Below the pieces are notes generated by a model. That model was not told the origin of the DNA. It was given only the letters and a program-made list of their open reading frames with translations, and did no database searches. A stretch of DNA of 42,040 nt from a virus, in the IMG/VR virus record IMGVR_UViG_3300042556_001058, positions 1-42,040 of that record, one strand, 5' to 3'. A program made the translations under genes and the position numbers. Positions 28,615 through 36,191 of the stretch are shown piece after piece. Within the stretch, counting starts at the first letter, position 1; each line of letters starts with the position of its first letter.

Positions 28615-29048
28615 AATCCGTATGTTCCTCTTTTTCTGAGTGATATTCTTCTTTTTCTCAGAGCCTGTTTCATCTTGGCTCGTCTTTTAAATCTAGCTCT
28701 TCTGGCAGCCATTTTACGGTGTCTACGTTCCATTGGACTCATTCGAATCATTTTACCACCACGGATGGTAAAACCTGGAACTGCAGACAACTTTTTACGT
28801 CTTTGTACCTTACCAGCACGAATACGGATTCGAACCACCTTGGTTCTACCCATTTTCATTATGTTGCCTTCTGTTATATCTTCTATTTCAAAAGCTACAT
28901 CGGCACCACAATCTTCAAACATCTCTGCCGCCATGCGGAGTTTTATTTGGTTAATCTTGTTTTCGATTAACTCTTTTAATCTTTCGTCTAATATGTTTCT
29001 AGCTTCTAAAACATTATTAGAAAGAAGTTTTGAAACAAACCCACTCAT
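28611..29048 (-). CDS. gp68: prohead core protein gp68-like
   Basis: 145 residues. Very basic C-terminal half: LSAVPGFTIRGGKMIRMSP followed by about 40 residues mostly Arg, Lys and Ala, ending RKRGTYGL. The N-terminal half is helical and acidic. This matches the gp68-type prohead core proteins of aquatic T4-like phages, and the place just before gp21 is right. The basic tail may bind the core or DNA; that is inference. Confidence 0.75.
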   Translation of the reverse strand: MSGFVSKLLSNNVLEARNILDERLKELIENKINQIKLRMAAEMFEDCGADVAFEIEDITEGNIMKMGRTKVVRIRIRAGKVQRRKKLSAVPGFTIRGGKMIRMSPMERRHRKMAARRARFKRRAKMKQALRKRRISLRKRGTYGL

Positions 29049-29578
29049 TATGGAGCAGGTCTTAAAGAATAACTACCAAAATTAAATGCAGCCGGATCAT
29101 TAAATTGACCACGCTGATAGTATTCGTTATGTTTACGTATATCCATTATAATTGTGTACGCACCATTTGCTGTCATACCTTTTGTAGATACACCGATGTT
29201 TCCATTACATCCTGCAGTACCTTCTGCGTTGTTTGGAATAGTAGGCCAGTTTGATGAACCGTCATACTCACCACTACCAATAATATTACAAATAGGTAAA
29301 GATGATGATGCCGTCCATTGTAACTGAACTTGGCCTCCTGTAGTAACGGTATACCACATACGATTTACCGACAAACCATAAAAAGGTTTTGCTGTATTAC
29401 TTTGGCTTAAAATTGAGCGTAAAGGAACATTATTTGCATCTAATGCTCCATATAATGTGTTTGCTTGAATACGAGCAGTGTTATCTTCTTGGCCAGAACC
29501 ATCAAAATTTCCAGTAATTTTAATCACTGCACTTTCTGTAGTATCCTTTATTACTTGATATGTAAATGAATTTGGCAT
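29048..29578 (-). CDS. putative virion protein between gp67 and gp68
   Basis: 176 residues. Beta-rich throughout: FTYQVIKDTTESAVIKITGNF, SVNRMWYTVTTGGQVQLQWTA, then GAYTIIMDIRKHNEYY. This pattern is common to a structural protein found beside the prohead genes of aquatic T4-like phages. Two cysteines (PICNI, AGCNG). A decoration or minor head protein would fit; not shown. Overlaps the gp68-like start by one base (TAATG). Confidence 0.6.
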   Translation of the reverse strand: MPNSFTYQVIKDTTESAVIKITGNFDGSGQEDNTARIQANTLYGALDANNVPLRSILSQSNTAKPFYGLSVNRMWYTVTTGGQVQLQWTASSSLPICNIIGSGEYDGSSNWPTIPNNAEGTAGCNGNIGVSTKGMTANGAYTIIMDIRKHNEYYQRGQFNDPAAFNFGSYSLRPAP

Positions 29579-29581
29579 TTT

Positions 29582-29803
29582 TTATTCCTGTTTAAATTCT
29601 TCTGGTATTGTTAATGACCATTGTGAAGCGTTATATGGTATGGTAATGTATTTATTAATTTTATCCACATAATAAAGAGCCACTCTTTGGCCGTCACCAA
29701 ACTGTCGAATGGATTGTCTTTTCATAATCATTACTGCTGGCGGATCCGCTGGCAGTTTAGCTTCTTCCAATCGATATTGTTGAAACTCTTTAAGTGTTTT
29801 CAC
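29582..29803 (-). CDS. 73-residue protein after gp67-like, GTG start
   Basis: The reading frame starts with GTG at 29803 inside the end of the gp67-like gene, with AGGA upstream. Sequence: a short helix (TLKEFQQYRLEEAKLP) then strands (VALYYVDKINKYITIPY). Similar helix-strand peptides are seen in this place of relatives; no function known. Start uncertain: later ATGs exist at residues 25 and 27. Confidence 0.6.
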   Translation of the reverse strand: MKTLKEFQQYRLEEAKLPADPPAVMIMKRQSIRQFGDGQRVALYYVDKINKYITIPYNASQWSLTIPEEFKQE

Positions 29804-30008
29804 TCTCTGTTTCCTGTGTTACAATTGCTGTATCTTGTGCAGTTGCTTCGGTTGGTTCATCGTTTTGACCAATCAAATTTTGTGCAATCTCTTGTTTCTT
29901 GGCTTCAATATGAGCAGTCACTTTGTCGTGAATTGCCGAATATAGAGCGTCTTTAAAATCAACACCGTTTCCTTGGTATGCATAATCAATAATTTGTTTT
30001 GTATCCAT
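29790..30008 (-). CDS. gp67: prohead core protein gp67-like
   Basis: 72 residues from the ATG at 30008, which has GGAG ahead; T4 gp67 is 80. Helical first half (FKDALYSAIHDKVTAHIEAKKQEIAQNLI) and acidic disordered tail, the same layout as T4 gp67. It sits right after gp20, the T4 position. A late promoter lies 19 bases before the ATG, so the gene has its own strong late transcript. Confidence 0.75.
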   Translation of the reverse strand: MDTKQIIDYAYQGNGVDFKDALYSAIHDKVTAHIEAKKQEIAQNLIGQNDEPTEATAQDTAIVTQETESENT

Positions 30009-30026
30009 TTGTTTTTTCTCCAAAAA

Positions 30027-30034
30027 TATTTATA
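30027..30034 (-). promoter_or_regulatory. T4-type late promoter element for gp67-like to gp21
   Basis: Exact TATAAATA; it lies across the last codons and stop of gp20 (stop at 30030). The predicted start near 30021 puts GGAG at the very 5' end of the mRNA. Confidence 0.7.
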
Positions 30035-31676
30035 ATATTCGCTTCAATTTTGTTATTGTGTTGATATCTTCTTGTTGTTTTTTGGCTTGCGCCTGTGCTT
30101 CTAAATCGTCCGGATGTGTAGGTTGTTGTGGTACATCCGACATCATTTGTGCCTGTGCCACATCATTCGTTACACCAACTGGTAATCCAAGACCAGCTTC
30201 TTTTTCTTCGTCCATCTCAATCTGCATCTCTTTAATCTCATCATCAGTTAAACGTAAGACATTTCGTTGAATCCAAGATTGTGAGAAATAACGACCAGTA
30301 TATGGATCAACAGCACTCAAAAGAGTTAACCGTTCTTTCATTAACTCGGCATCTTTGAGTTCTGTAAAGTTATTATCTTTAATGAAGTCATAGTGAATGT
30401 ATTCTTTAAAGTTATCCCATTCTTCAGCGGTACAAATGCCTTTTAATACACATTGAACACGCATTGCTTGGTCAAACAAATCTGAAAATTTGTTACGTAA
30501 ACGGTCAACAAATTTAGAAAACTTTAACTCATCACGGGTAACTTCTGCCACACGACCAAGAGAAAAACCTTGGTTTGGTTCTAAACGAGAGATAGGAACA
30601 TTAAGTGACTTGTATAGTTTCTTTTCAAAATACTTAACATCTTCCAGCTCACCTAAATTTTGACCACCAGGTAATGTGGTGATCTCTGTGCCTTTACCAC
30701 CTTCACGGCGTGGTAACCAAAAATCCTCCATCATTGATAAGAATTTACGGTCATCACGAATCTCACCTGTGTTGGCATCATAGACCAACTTGTTCTTATA
30801 CTTGACCATAATATCACGCAGATATTGTTCTGCTTTTAATTTTGGCAAATTACCTACGTCAATATAAAATATACGGCGTTCTGGTGCTCGTGAGATACGA
30901 TAGATAACTGTCGCATCTTCAATCATACGCAACTGATTGAGTGGCTTAATTGCTTTGTGTAGATAAGATAACACAACAGCACGGCGAGAATCCATCAGAC
31001 CAGACACAACTGAAATAATAGAGTCTGTTGTAATTCTTATACCAACTGGACCAAAATTAGAAGAAGCACCGGTGGTAACTTTATCATTGAACACATAGTA
31101 TTCATTAATAACTTTCATTACTTCCACACCAGTTCTTGGGTCTTTTTCTTTTTTCATCTCACGAATTTTTCTTAATTTTCGTGGATCAATATAACGTAGT
31201 TCTTTGATACCTTGCATTGGTTGTGATTTATCCACAATAATGTGGTAATTTAAACGACCATCAACATAGTATCTACGGAAAATATCTTGTGCCATATTTT
31301 TATAATTCAATAGACGCATTACCACTTCAAATTCATCTTTAATGGCTTTTTTAATTTTGTCTGGTTGTTTCAAATCATCTAGTATTAACTTGATAATTTG
31401 ACCGTCATCGTCTTGGCAAATGGCTTCACCTACAATATCATCAATTGCAGACTCAATTTCTGGCTGCATCGACATTTCACGATAACGTGAAATAAGTTCT
31501 ACATCATTTTTTGCTGTACCATCTAGATCAACATATGTACCATAATAAGCGGCAGAAGTAATAGTAAGAGCGCCATCCTCATTTGCTGGAGGCGTGAAAG
31601 ATTGTTGCACTTCTTGGGATTCTTCTTCCTTATTTCGTGCTATTGTAAAGCCAAAAAGTGAGAATTTATTTGCCAT
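30030..31676 (-). CDS. gp20: portal vertex protein gp20
   Basis: 548 residues, T4 gp20 is 524. Dodecameric portal for DNA entry. Conserved portal segments: DVELISRYREMSMQPEIESA, IVGEAI, the ELRYIDPRKLRKIREMKKEKD block, the SYLHKAIKPLNQLRMIEDA core and LEPNQGFSLGRVAEVTRDEL. C-terminal 60 residues are Gln/Ala rich and variable. Follows the hairpin at 31694-31729. Confidence 0.95.
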   Translation of the reverse strand: MANKFSLFGFTIARNKEEESQEVQQSFTPPANEDGALTITSAAYYGTYVDLDGTAKNDVELISRYREMSMQPEIESAIDDIVGEAICQDDDGQIIKLILDDLKQPDKIKKAIKDEFEVVMRLLNYKNMAQDIFRRYYVDGRLNYHIIVDKSQPMQGIKELRYIDPRKLRKIREMKKEKDPRTGVEVMKVINEYYVFNDKVTTGASSNFGPVGIRITTDSIISVVSGLMDSRRAVVLSYLHKAIKPLNQLRMIEDATVIYRISRAPERRIFYIDVGNLPKLKAEQYLRDIMVKYKNKLVYDANTGEIRDDRKFLSMMEDFWLPRREGGKGTEITTLPGGQNLGELEDVKYFEKKLYKSLNVPISRLEPNQGFSLGRVAEVTRDELKFSKFVDRLRNKFSDLFDQAMRVQCVLKGICTAEEWDNFKEYIHYDFIKDNNFTELKDAELMKERLTLLSAVDPYTGRYFSQSWIQRNVLRLTDDEIKEMQIEMDEEKEAGLGLPVGVTNDVAQAQMMSDVPQQPTHPDDLEAQAQAKKQQEDINTITKLKRIL

Positions 31677-31693
31677 AGTAATTTATTCCAATT

Positions 31694-31729
31694 CAAAAAA
31701 GCATAATGGAGAGAACCGAAATTCTCTCC
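31694..31729 (-). terminator. hairpin terminator between gp19 and gp20
   Basis: Perfect eight-base stem GGAGAGAA/TTCTCTCC with a TTTCGG loop, then ATTATGC and six T on the minus strand. The U-tract is displaced by seven bases from the stem, so termination may be partial; gp20 has no clear promoter of its own and probably relies on read-through. Confidence 0.6.
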
Positions 31730-31744
31730 GTATAATGATGTATA

Positions 31745-32287
31745 TTAACTAGTCTGTTCAGCTTCCCACCATTGATAGGCAAATGTTACCGCATATTCTT
31801 CGATAACATCATTCGAGCCCCAGTCCAAATCGATTGGAGCAATATCAACAGGAAACATTCCAACAAACTTATACGATTTCAAGGTATCGCCAGTTTTACC
31901 ATACTGAGTAACACTAGCGTCAACAGAATAACCAGACGGTGCTGCAGCTTGGTTATTACGTAGGTTACCAGCGTGACTGTTAATAGAATTCATCCAAGAT
32001 TCCATCGCATTGCGAATTGTGAAATCTTCATCGTTAATGATCTGTAATGTCCAGTCAGTAAAGGTACGATTACCAGCAAACTTTAATTCACGACCAAAAT
32101 AATACAGAGGAACGGTACCAATTGTTGCACCAGGTAATTGAGCCGATTTAGCTTGAAACGTGGCTTTTTGACCTGCTGCTGTACCGCCTGCTGCAATAGT
32201 TGGAAATACGAGAGAGACCTGGAATAGATTGGGACGGGCTCCGTCACCAATCATATTTGATCTAAATTCTGCTACATTAAATGCCAT
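31745..32287 (-). CDS. gp19: tail tube protein gp19
   Basis: 180 residues, T4 gp19 is 163. Forms the inner tail tube by hexamer stacking. Matches: FRSNMIGDGARPNLFQVSLVFP, AQLPGATIGTVPLYYFGRELKFAG, WTLQIINDEDF and the final YAVTFAYQWWE. Good GGAG before ATG and a late element at 32310-32317. Follows gp18. Confidence 0.95.
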   Translation of the reverse strand: MAFNVAEFRSNMIGDGARPNLFQVSLVFPTIAAGGTAAGQKATFQAKSAQLPGATIGTVPLYYFGRELKFAGNRTFTDWTLQIINDEDFTIRNAMESWMNSINSHAGNLRNNQAAAPSGYSVDASVTQYGKTGDTLKSYKFVGMFPVDIAPIDLDWGSNDVIEEYAVTFAYQWWEAEQTS

Positions 32288-32309
32288 TTTTTTCTCCTAT
32301 TCGTTGAAT

Positions 32310-32317
32310 TATTTATT
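32310..32317 (-). promoter_or_regulatory. T4-type late promoter element for gp19
   Basis: AATAAATA on the minus strand, overlapping the gp18 stop codon, 23 bases before the gp19 ATG. Fits the relaxed N-ATAAATA form. Confidence 0.5.
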
Positions 32318-34028
32318 AAGTTCTACCAACGATTTCAGTAAAATCTACACCAGTTCTAACTGCTACGAAACTCAACTGAATGAAGTTGATGGCACGAGCA
32401 GGTTTGATATAGATGTCACCAACGAATTGATTGGAATCAATGACTTGTGGTGTATTATTTGTTGTATCACAAACAACACGGTAGTCATAGATACCACGGC
32501 GACCTTGAATATCACGGAGGAAAGGTGTAACTAATGCAACAAATTGGTTGCGTGTAAATTCGTCATTGAATTCAAACAATGAGAACTTGGCAGCTGTAGA
32601 GATTGCTTTCTCTAATACAATAAACAATCTGCGGACGTTGATACGGTCGAATGCAGATGGTTTGGTTTGTAAGGTTTTGTCACCAAACAATACAGTACCT
32701 TGACCAGGGAATGTTCCAACTGGATTGATACCGATGGCGTATAAAGAATCTCTTTGTGTCTTAGTTGGATTCCAAGACAATTTAGTAACATTCTTTAGAT
32801 TACCACGGTTAAATCCTGCTGGTGAGTACCATGGATCACGAACTGAATCTGTGTATACACAGGTACCGGCTATGTCGCCATTTAATGGAACATAACGATA
32901 TGTGTTGTTATACTTGTCAAACATGTATTTCCAACCAGAATCAGCAACAGCGTAAGATGTTGAACGTGCCAAAGCAGTATGCCATGTTACGATATCGTCA
33001 ACTTCAGAACCAGAGTTATTAACAACGGTAGAAGAAGGAGGCGATATAAATGCCATACAATCTTTACGAGCATTCGAAATATTGTCGATGATGTATTGCT
33101 GAGTTGCACTACCAGCATCACCAGCCAACACCAATGAGATGTCTACTGCATCTGGATTCACAAACAAAGCGTAAGCTGTCTGTAATTCAGAATCAGTTGG
33201 AGTAGATTCAACACCACCACCTAAAGCAAGAGTGGTTACTTGAGCTACTGTGGCATAAGTTGTATTTGCCAAAGCATCACCCCAAGTTTCATTGGTTGTA
33301 GAATAACTTACTGGATCGATAGCATAGACATACTTCGACTTATTAAAAATTACATTCTTGTAATAGTTTGAGTTACCTAAAGAATCGGTAGCATCTACGC
33401 CTTTAGAGAGATATGGATAAACTTCCAAAATTGTATTTTTGATACCAGTGAATAAACCACCAGAGTCAACAACTACAACGTGAATCTCGTCATTAGCGGC
33501 ACCAGCGGCAGCTGCCTGAGCAGATGTTCCAGGAGCACTATTAAAGTAAGAAGATACACCAACAGAGTTTACGTTCCATGTGCTGAAATTTCCGCCAGCA
33601 TCAATTGTAGATACTGTAAGAGAATTTCCAAGAGCACCTGGATAACGTGCCATATATGCACCGTAAGCATTACCGTTGCTGTTGTTTAAATATGAAGCTT
33701 CAAAAGTATCTTCATTGTCAACAGCTATCTGTGTAGCACTAGAGTTTGCGCTAGCATTCTTGGCGCTAGGTCCAATTGCACGAGCAACTTTAAGATTGTT
33801 ACCGTAAGCTAAGAAGCTTGCAGCAGTGAAAAACGAAGCATAGGTGTTCGCATCTGGCTTACCAAATGTTTTTACCAAATTAACTTCATTCTCAACAGAA
33901 ATTATTTTATTTCCTGGACCCCATACGAATTTTCCAGCAAATGCACCGGCCGTAGTCAGAACTGAAGGTACAACTGTCGTTAAATCGACTTCAGATACGC
34001 TTACGCCTGGAGAGATTTGAAATGCCAT
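32316..34028 (-). CDS. gp18: tail sheath protein gp18
   Basis: 570 residues, T4 gp18 is 659. Contractile sheath. Typical start FQISPGVSVSEVDLTTVVPSV and FVWGPGNKIISVENEVNLVKTFG, and the conserved C-terminal core ADSGWKYMFDKYNNTYRYVP, GFNRGNLKNV, FDRINVRRLFIVLEKAI. The middle protruding domain is shorter than in T4. Its own late element lies at 34080-34087. Confidence 0.95.
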   Translation of the reverse strand: MAFQISPGVSVSEVDLTTVVPSVLTTAGAFAGKFVWGPGNKIISVENEVNLVKTFGKPDANTYASFFTAASFLAYGNNLKVARAIGPSAKNASANSSATQIAVDNEDTFEASYLNNSNGNAYGAYMARYPGALGNSLTVSTIDAGGNFSTWNVNSVGVSSYFNSAPGTSAQAAAAGAANDEIHVVVVDSGGLFTGIKNTILEVYPYLSKGVDATDSLGNSNYYKNVIFNKSKYVYAIDPVSYSTTNETWGDALANTTYATVAQVTTLALGGGVESTPTDSELQTAYALFVNPDAVDISLVLAGDAGSATQQYIIDNISNARKDCMAFISPPSSTVVNNSGSEVDDIVTWHTALARSTSYAVADSGWKYMFDKYNNTYRYVPLNGDIAGTCVYTDSVRDPWYSPAGFNRGNLKNVTKLSWNPTKTQRDSLYAIGINPVGTFPGQGTVLFGDKTLQTKPSAFDRINVRRLFIVLEKAISTAAKFSLFEFNDEFTRNQFVALVTPFLRDIQGRRGIYDYRVVCDTTNNTPQVIDSNQFVGDIYIKPARAINFIQLSFVAVRTGVDFTEIVGRT

Positions 34029-34079
34029 TTGTTATCTCCTTGATATTGTTTTGTTTTGGTTACTAAGATACCATGTTAA

Positions 34080-34087
34080 TATTTATG
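34080..34087 (-). promoter_or_regulatory. T4-type late promoter element for gp18
   Basis: CATAAATA on the minus strand, in the gap after gp17, 52 bases before the gp18 ATG. Confidence 0.65.
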
Positions 34088-34098
34088 ATTAGTCACTT

Positions 34099-35778
34099 TT
34101 ATAGATTTTTTAAGGTATCTCTAATGAAACCTGAATAAATCTCATCGCCATTTGCAACTTCCCAAAGGTCACCGTCCATTACTTCAAAATTATGTTGTCT
34201 ACCATCGTCAATAATGGGTGCCGGTAATACTTCTTCATCCAGCTGGTTCATGTTCTCCAACTGAATTTGTTTTCTTATATCATGACTTACAATTTCTTTA
34301 AAGTATTTTTGTGTGGCAGCCCAAGCAAAAACAACTAAAGTCATCACCAAATCATCGTTTTCTCCATCTTCGGCAGCAAAAGACGTTTTATTTGCTGTAA
34401 AGGTGGTTAATTCGGATAAAGTATCGAAATCAGGTATCAGTAATTTGTTGCTTTCGACTAGTGTTTTTAGATTTGAACAACCAACTCGTTTGACAGCAAC
34501 CGACATTTTGAGTCCCATCTGGACTCCACGACCAAAACCTGAAGATAATTGTTGTGGTTTTTTGTTTCCTGTAAATATTTTCCAGAGATTCTCATACTCA
34601 AAATCTTGGTGTATGATATCCGCTACCTGTGGATTATTATTTATCTCTACTAAAATGTAGGCTTCGTTATACATTCTGGCAGCATTAACGATCACCGTTG
34701 GGAATAGTATTGGTGATATTGATGAACTCTTGTATGTTGCCACTTGTTTGTATGGTGTGGTTGATATATCAATTATCGAAAATGCAGAAGCGTCTAAGTT
34801 TCTACCTTCTGAAACATCCACACAAATGCAGTATAAATGGTCTTTGGTAGTTTCATCATCTCCTTTAATTGGATATTCATAGATTTTCATCTTATCATGT
34901 TCGGCCATAGGTTCTTTATATGTCATCGCCTGTAACTTGGTACCAGAGATAAGTGTGTTGGTCGAACCTAAAAACTCCGTTTCAAACTCTTGGCGGAACT
35001 GGTGTTCAGATGTGTTTCGTATCGTTTCTTCTTTCCAGTTTTCATCACGACCTGGCACCATCGACCAATGAACTTCAAACGGAACATAATTATTTTTCTT
35101 ATTGATGGCATCTGTCCATATTTTATAGAACAGATTCATGCCATTTGGTGTGGAAACAATAATAATCTTTGTTCGTGTACCAGCAGTAATAACTGGATAA
35201 ACGGAAGTAAAGAACTCTGTGGCAATATTAGAAGGTACGAATGCAAACTCGTCTAAGAACACAATGTTAAAAGAACCAGAACGGGCCGCTGAGGATGACG
35301 TGGAGGAGGCGATAATAACAGAACCATTCTCTAGTTCTACTCGACCTTTATTCCACTCAACCACGCCTTGCTGTAACCACATAGGTAGATTCTCGTAGGC
35401 CAATTGTAATTTACCAAGAATGCCACGAGCAGTTTCACCACGGTTGGCCAGAACGGCAATCGATTGTGCATCTTGAAATAATATTGTCCAGAGAAGATAT
35501 GCCACAGTTGTGGTAGTTTTACCAACCTGACGTGGACATTTCATAATCGTAAAACGATTTTTGTGAAATGTCTGTATCATATCTTTTTGAAAGTCATACA
35601 TCTTAAAATCAGTTACACCTTCATCTAGTGTAATAATTTTAATGTATTTGGCAAAATAGATAGGATCTCTAGAACATTTGATATATTCATCAACTTGTTC
35701 TTCGGTAAAATTGACTTGAACTCCTACTCGTTTGAGTAGAGGGTTATCACGGTAAGATTCTTTATTCTTTGCCGGCAT
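34099..35778 (-). CDS. gp17: large terminase gp17
   Basis: 559 residues, T4 gp17 is 610. DNA packaging motor and headful nuclease. ATPase: CPRQVGKT (81-88, Walker A), VFLDEFAF (173-180, Walker B and catalytic Glu), IIIVSTPNG as coupling motif. Nuclease: CVDVSEGRNLDASAF (first Asp), VEINNNPQV and ENDDLVMTLVVF (late Asp). Its ATG lies inside the gp16 end (17-base overlap). Confidence 0.96.
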   Translation of the reverse strand: MPAKNKESYRDNPLLKRVGVQVNFTEEQVDEYIKCSRDPIYFAKYIKIITLDEGVTDFKMYDFQKDMIQTFHKNRFTIMKCPRQVGKTTTTVAYLLWTILFQDAQSIAVLANRGETARGILGKLQLAYENLPMWLQQGVVEWNKGRVELENGSVIIASSTSSSAARSGSFNIVFLDEFAFVPSNIATEFFTSVYPVITAGTRTKIIIVSTPNGMNLFYKIWTDAINKKNNYVPFEVHWSMVPGRDENWKEETIRNTSEHQFRQEFETEFLGSTNTLISGTKLQAMTYKEPMAEHDKMKIYEYPIKGDDETTKDHLYCICVDVSEGRNLDASAFSIIDISTTPYKQVATYKSSSISPILFPTVIVNAARMYNEAYILVEINNNPQVADIIHQDFEYENLWKIFTGNKKPQQLSSGFGRGVQMGLKMSVAVKRVGCSNLKTLVESNKLLIPDFDTLSELTTFTANKTSFAAEDGENDDLVMTLVVFAWAATQKYFKEIVSHDIRKQIQLENMNQLDEEVLPAPIIDDGRQHNFEVMDGDLWEVANGDEIYSGFIRDTLKNL

Positions 35779-36187
35779 TATTCTTTAACAGTTTGCTCAG
35801 TTCAGATGTTGAACCGACAAAAATGGCTTTATCAATATTGGTACCAGTGTTCTTTTTCTTTTCTTCGTCCATCTCACGCATCTCTTTTTGTATTTTGAGA
35901 AGTCTGTCATTTGCTTCTGTCATATTTTTTAATAAACCAGAATAAACTTCAAATGCACGTGGATGTTGACCTGCTTTGGCAATATTTAATATTTCTTCCA
36001 TGGCGTCTTTGCCTTGGTCAATAATGCCTTGTAGATTTTCTTTTGATTGTTGATATGCGTCAGTTAAATCCTGTTTCATATCAGGTTCGTTGTATTTCAC
36101 CGACAACATAGGAAGCTTTTCTTTTTTATCTTCTGGTATTGGTGTTACATCAAACACATCTGCTAAGTTTTTATTTAAATCATTCAT
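35762..36187 (-). CDS. gp16: small terminase gp16
   Basis: 141 residues from the ATG at 36187; T4 gp16 is 164. Regulates and recognises DNA for gp17. Central coiled-coil oligomerisation region (DLTDAYQQSKENLQGIIDQG), then HPRAFEVYSGLLKNMTEAND as in T4's HMEVFATLMGQM segment, and TNIDKAIFVGSTSELSKLLK near the end like T4's ATVFMGSPTEL. Starts five bases after the RCC1-like stop. Confidence 0.88.
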   Translation of the reverse strand: MNDLNKNLADVFDVTPIPEDKKEKLPMLSVKYNEPDMKQDLTDAYQQSKENLQGIIDQGKDAMEEILNIAKAGQHPRAFEVYSGLLKNMTEANDRLLKIQKEMREMDEEKKKNTGTNIDKAIFVGSTSELSKLLKNNAGKE

Positions 36188-36191
36188 ATAA

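Noticed and set aside
31680-31687. AATAAATT before gp20 as a late promoter
   Set aside because: The last base does not fit and the start site would fall at or inside the gp20 ATG without a usable leader.
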